From assembly GCA_964453335.1 (NCBI GenBank), contig CAYVOK010000006.1, positions 69,280-133,279 of the forward strand: a DNA stretch of 64,000 nt, in the 5' to 3' direction. This DNA is from VGBO01 sp964453335 (lineage in GTDB: Bacteria; Actinomycetota; Acidimicrobiia; Acidimicrobiales; CAIXPF01). This document shows, in pieces, positions 62,765 through 64,000 of the stretch; position 1 is the first letter of the stretch; each line of letters begins with the position of its first letter. The notes beneath the pieces were generated by a model. That model searched no databases and had not been told where the DNA came from. It saw only the letters and a program-made list of their open reading frames with translations. The position numbers and the translations under genes are program-made.

Positions 62765-63175
62765 TCAGCCGTTCTGCACGAACTCGACCCAGTTCCCGTC
62801 GGGGTCCTCGACCATGCCGATCGTCACGCCCGGCCGGGCCTCGCGGGTGGACACGACCACCTTGTAGCCGCCCGCCTCGCAGGCGGTCATCATCTCGGCG
62901 AGGTTCGACACGATCATCGTGAAGTACCGGAGACCCGTCGCCGTGGACAGGCCGCCGGGCGGGTTCGCCGCAGCGGGGACCTCGTCGAACTTCACGAGCT
63001 TCACGAGCGTCTCACCGCACTGCAGGCGGTGCATGGTCCCACCGCCGCCGAGCGGCATCGGGATGTCGGCGACGTGCTCGAAGCCGAGGGTGTCCCGGTA
63101 GAAGCGCAACGACGCCTCGCTGTCCCGGATCACGATGCCCAGGTCGATCGCCTGCTTCGCCAGTTGCACACCCAT
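62765..63175 (-). CDS. VOC (glyoxalase/bleomycin resistance) superfamily protein
   Basis: A 136-residue metalloprotein-fold protein: KQAIDLGIVIRDSEASLRFYRDTLGFEHV at the N-terminus and MVEDPDGNWVEFVQNG at the end are the two VOC signatures. Activity (lyase, dioxygenase or epimerase) is not determinable. AGGAGG lies 9 nt before ATG 63175, a strong site. It is the first gene of the minus-strand group that includes the aminotransferase. Confidence 0.85.
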   Translation of the reverse strand: MGVQLAKQAIDLGIVIRDSEASLRFYRDTLGFEHVADIPMPLGGGGTMHRLQCGETLVKLVKFDEVPAAANPPGGLSTATGLRYFTMIVSNLAEMMTACEAGGYKVVVSTREARPGVTIGMVEDPDGNWVEFVQNG

Positions 63176-63276
63176 GGTCGGCCCCCTCCTTCGGATCCGG
63201 CCACGCCGGACGGTCGGTGGCACGATAGCCACATGGCGGACACCACGGACCCCCGACTCCTCCAGCGAGGAACCTC

Positions 63277-63957
63277 GTGGTGACCCCGGCGGGATCCGCC
63301 TACCTGGTCCGCCCCACCACCGATGTCGGACCCGGCGTGCTGCTCCTCCACTCGTGGTGGGGACTCACCCCCTTCATGCGCTCGGTGTGCGACCGCCTCG
63401 CCGATCTCGGGTACGTCGTCCTCGCCCCCGATCTGTTGGACGGCGCACGCCCGGCGACGCCGGACGAGGCGCAGGCCGTGCTCGCCGCGGCGGACATCGA
63501 CAACACGGCGGGCCTCGTGCTCGCCAGCGCCCGCTCGCTCCGGGCGCTCACCCACGACGACCGGGCCCCGATCGCCGTGATCGGCTTCTCCATGGGTGCA
63601 TCCTGGGCCTACTGGTTGGCCACCCGCTCGGCGCGAGAGGTCGCCGCCGTCGTGGGGTTCTACGGGCTGCAGTCCGGTGACCTGTCCGATGCGACAGCTG
63701 CCGTGCAGGCGCACTTCGCCCATTTCGACGAGTTCGCCCCGGCCGACGCCGTGGTCGACTTCGAGATGCGCCTGCTGGACCTCGGTCGTGAGGTCGAGCT
63801 GTGGCACTACGAGGGGACCTCCCACTGGTTCTTCGAGGAGGATCGGGGCCCTGCCCACCATCCCGAGGCGGCCGCACTCGCATGGGAGCGGGTCGTACGG
63901 TTCCTCGGCGTCCATCATCCCGCGGGTGGCGCTGCACCGTCTGCAGCGGACGTCTAG
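63277..63957 (+). CDS. Dienelactone-hydrolase-like alpha/beta hydrolase
   Basis: A 226-residue alpha/beta hydrolase. The nucleophile elbow reads GFSMGAS (Ser), where dienelactone hydrolase has Cys (GxCxGG). A conserved His follows in GTSHWFFEED, and LLHSWWGLTPFMR lies near residue 23. It may be a Ser esterase with the DLH fold. GAGGAA lies 7 nt before GTG 63277. Its TAG stop starts the hexamer of the following gene. Confidence 0.82.
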   Translation: MVTPAGSAYLVRPTTDVGPGVLLLHSWWGLTPFMRSVCDRLADLGYVVLAPDLLDGARPATPDEAQAVLAAADIDNTAGLVLASARSLRALTHDDRAPIAVIGFSMGASWAYWLATRSAREVAAVVGFYGLQSGDLSDATAAVQAHFAHFDEFAPADAVVDFEMRLLDLGREVELWHYEGTSHWFFEEDRGPAHHPEAAALAWERVVRFLGVHHPAGGAAPSAADV

Positions 63958-63960
63958 GGT
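63955..63960 (+). promoter_or_regulatory. Putative -10 element of the last, truncated gene
   Basis: TAGGGT, 6 nt before ATG 63967; its TAG is the stop codon of the preceding gene. Confidence 0.45.
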
Positions 63961-63966
63961 CCCGCC

Positions 63967-64000
63967 ATGTCCGTCGTGCAGTACGAACGGGTCGGCAACG
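63967..64000 (+). CDS. Start of a gene truncated by the window edge
   Basis: Eleven codons, MSVVQYERVGN, run off the end. The sequence resembles the opening of enoyl-CoA hydratase family proteins, but this is too short for a confident call. TAGGGT 6 nt upstream supports it being a real start. Confidence 0.4.
   Translation, partial: MSVVQYERVGN

Noticed and set aside
63233..63283. 16-codon open frame overlapping the start of the hydrolase gene
   Set aside because: Its ATG lies 1 nt after a weak TAGCCA hexamer, so the likely transcription start is downstream of it; probably not translated.

Overview
The window is very G+C-rich chromosomal DNA with about 67 tightly packed protein genes. Many neighbours overlap by the 4-nt ATGA/GTGA pattern, almost all stops are TGA and GTG starts are common. 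A complete Pup-proteasome locus, mycothione reductase, a fused F420 (FO) synthase, WYL regulators of the PafB/PafC type, Tat genes next to a HelY helicase and a MarP-like protease together indicate an actinobacterium (Actinomycetota). The many acyl-CoA dehydrogenases, enoyl-CoA hydratases and CoA transferases, and a double-length ThyX-like protein, would fit the class Acidimicrobiia, but that class assignment is inference. No tRNA, rRNA, CRISPR array, insertion sequence or prophage was seen, and no gap between genes exceeds about 150 bases.

Layout. 1-5.96 kb: tail of an unknown gene, a rhodanese, RNase D, a small acidic protein and a glycolate oxidase operon (glcDEF). 5.98-12.6 kb (minus strand): the FO synthase FbiC, transaldolase, transketolase and two conserved proteins. 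12.6-18.7 kb: two crotonase-fold enzymes (one is MenB), a split ADP-forming acyl-CoA synthetase, a PBP4-type carboxypeptidase and a LON-domain protein. 18.7-24.5 kb: small membrane proteins, then a ubiquitin-like sulfur carrier, a TtuA-like tRNA thiolase and TrmI, which look like a tRNA T-loop modification operon, followed by a MarP-like protease and GlpD.

24.6-38.8 kb: proteasomal ATPase (mpa), dop, pup, prcB, prcA, pafA, pafB, pafC, a phosphodiesterase on the other strand, a zinc-ribbon protein, tatB/tatC, helY and a lipid-kinase-like fragment. This follows the mycobacterial order closely. Pup is made with a C-terminal Gln, Dop converts it to Glu, PafA attaches it to targets, and Mpa threads pupylated targets into the PrcA/PrcB chamber. 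As given, the mpa reading frame breaks just before its C-terminal proteasome-docking tail.

38.8-49.2 kb: ThyX-like protein, GNAT and Nudix enzymes, a long Arg/Gly-rich protein, methionine aminopeptidase, mycothione reductase, a PEP mutase/isocitrate lyase family enzyme, an acyl-CoA dehydrogenase and a Xer-type tyrosine recombinase. The start of the recombinase gene lies inside a perfect 11-6-11 inverted repeat with the inner CATAA/TTATG arms of a dif site. 49.2-64 kb: RsgA, a DnaJ-domain protein, two acyl-CoA dehydrogenases, a PAC2 protein coupled to a second Ski2-like helicase, a 5-FTHF cyclo-ligase, leuA behind a leader peptide and attenuator, and a minus-strand group (phosphoesterase, CaiB-type CoA transferase, aminotransferase, glyoxalase-fold protein), then a dienelactone-hydrolase-like protein and the start of one more gene.

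Expression signals are unusually legible. About 17 genes start with ATG/GTG only 6-8 nt after a TAnnnT hexamer, which fits leaderless transcripts. Six of the few non-TGA stop codons in the window double as the first three bases of the next gene's TAnnnT hexamer.
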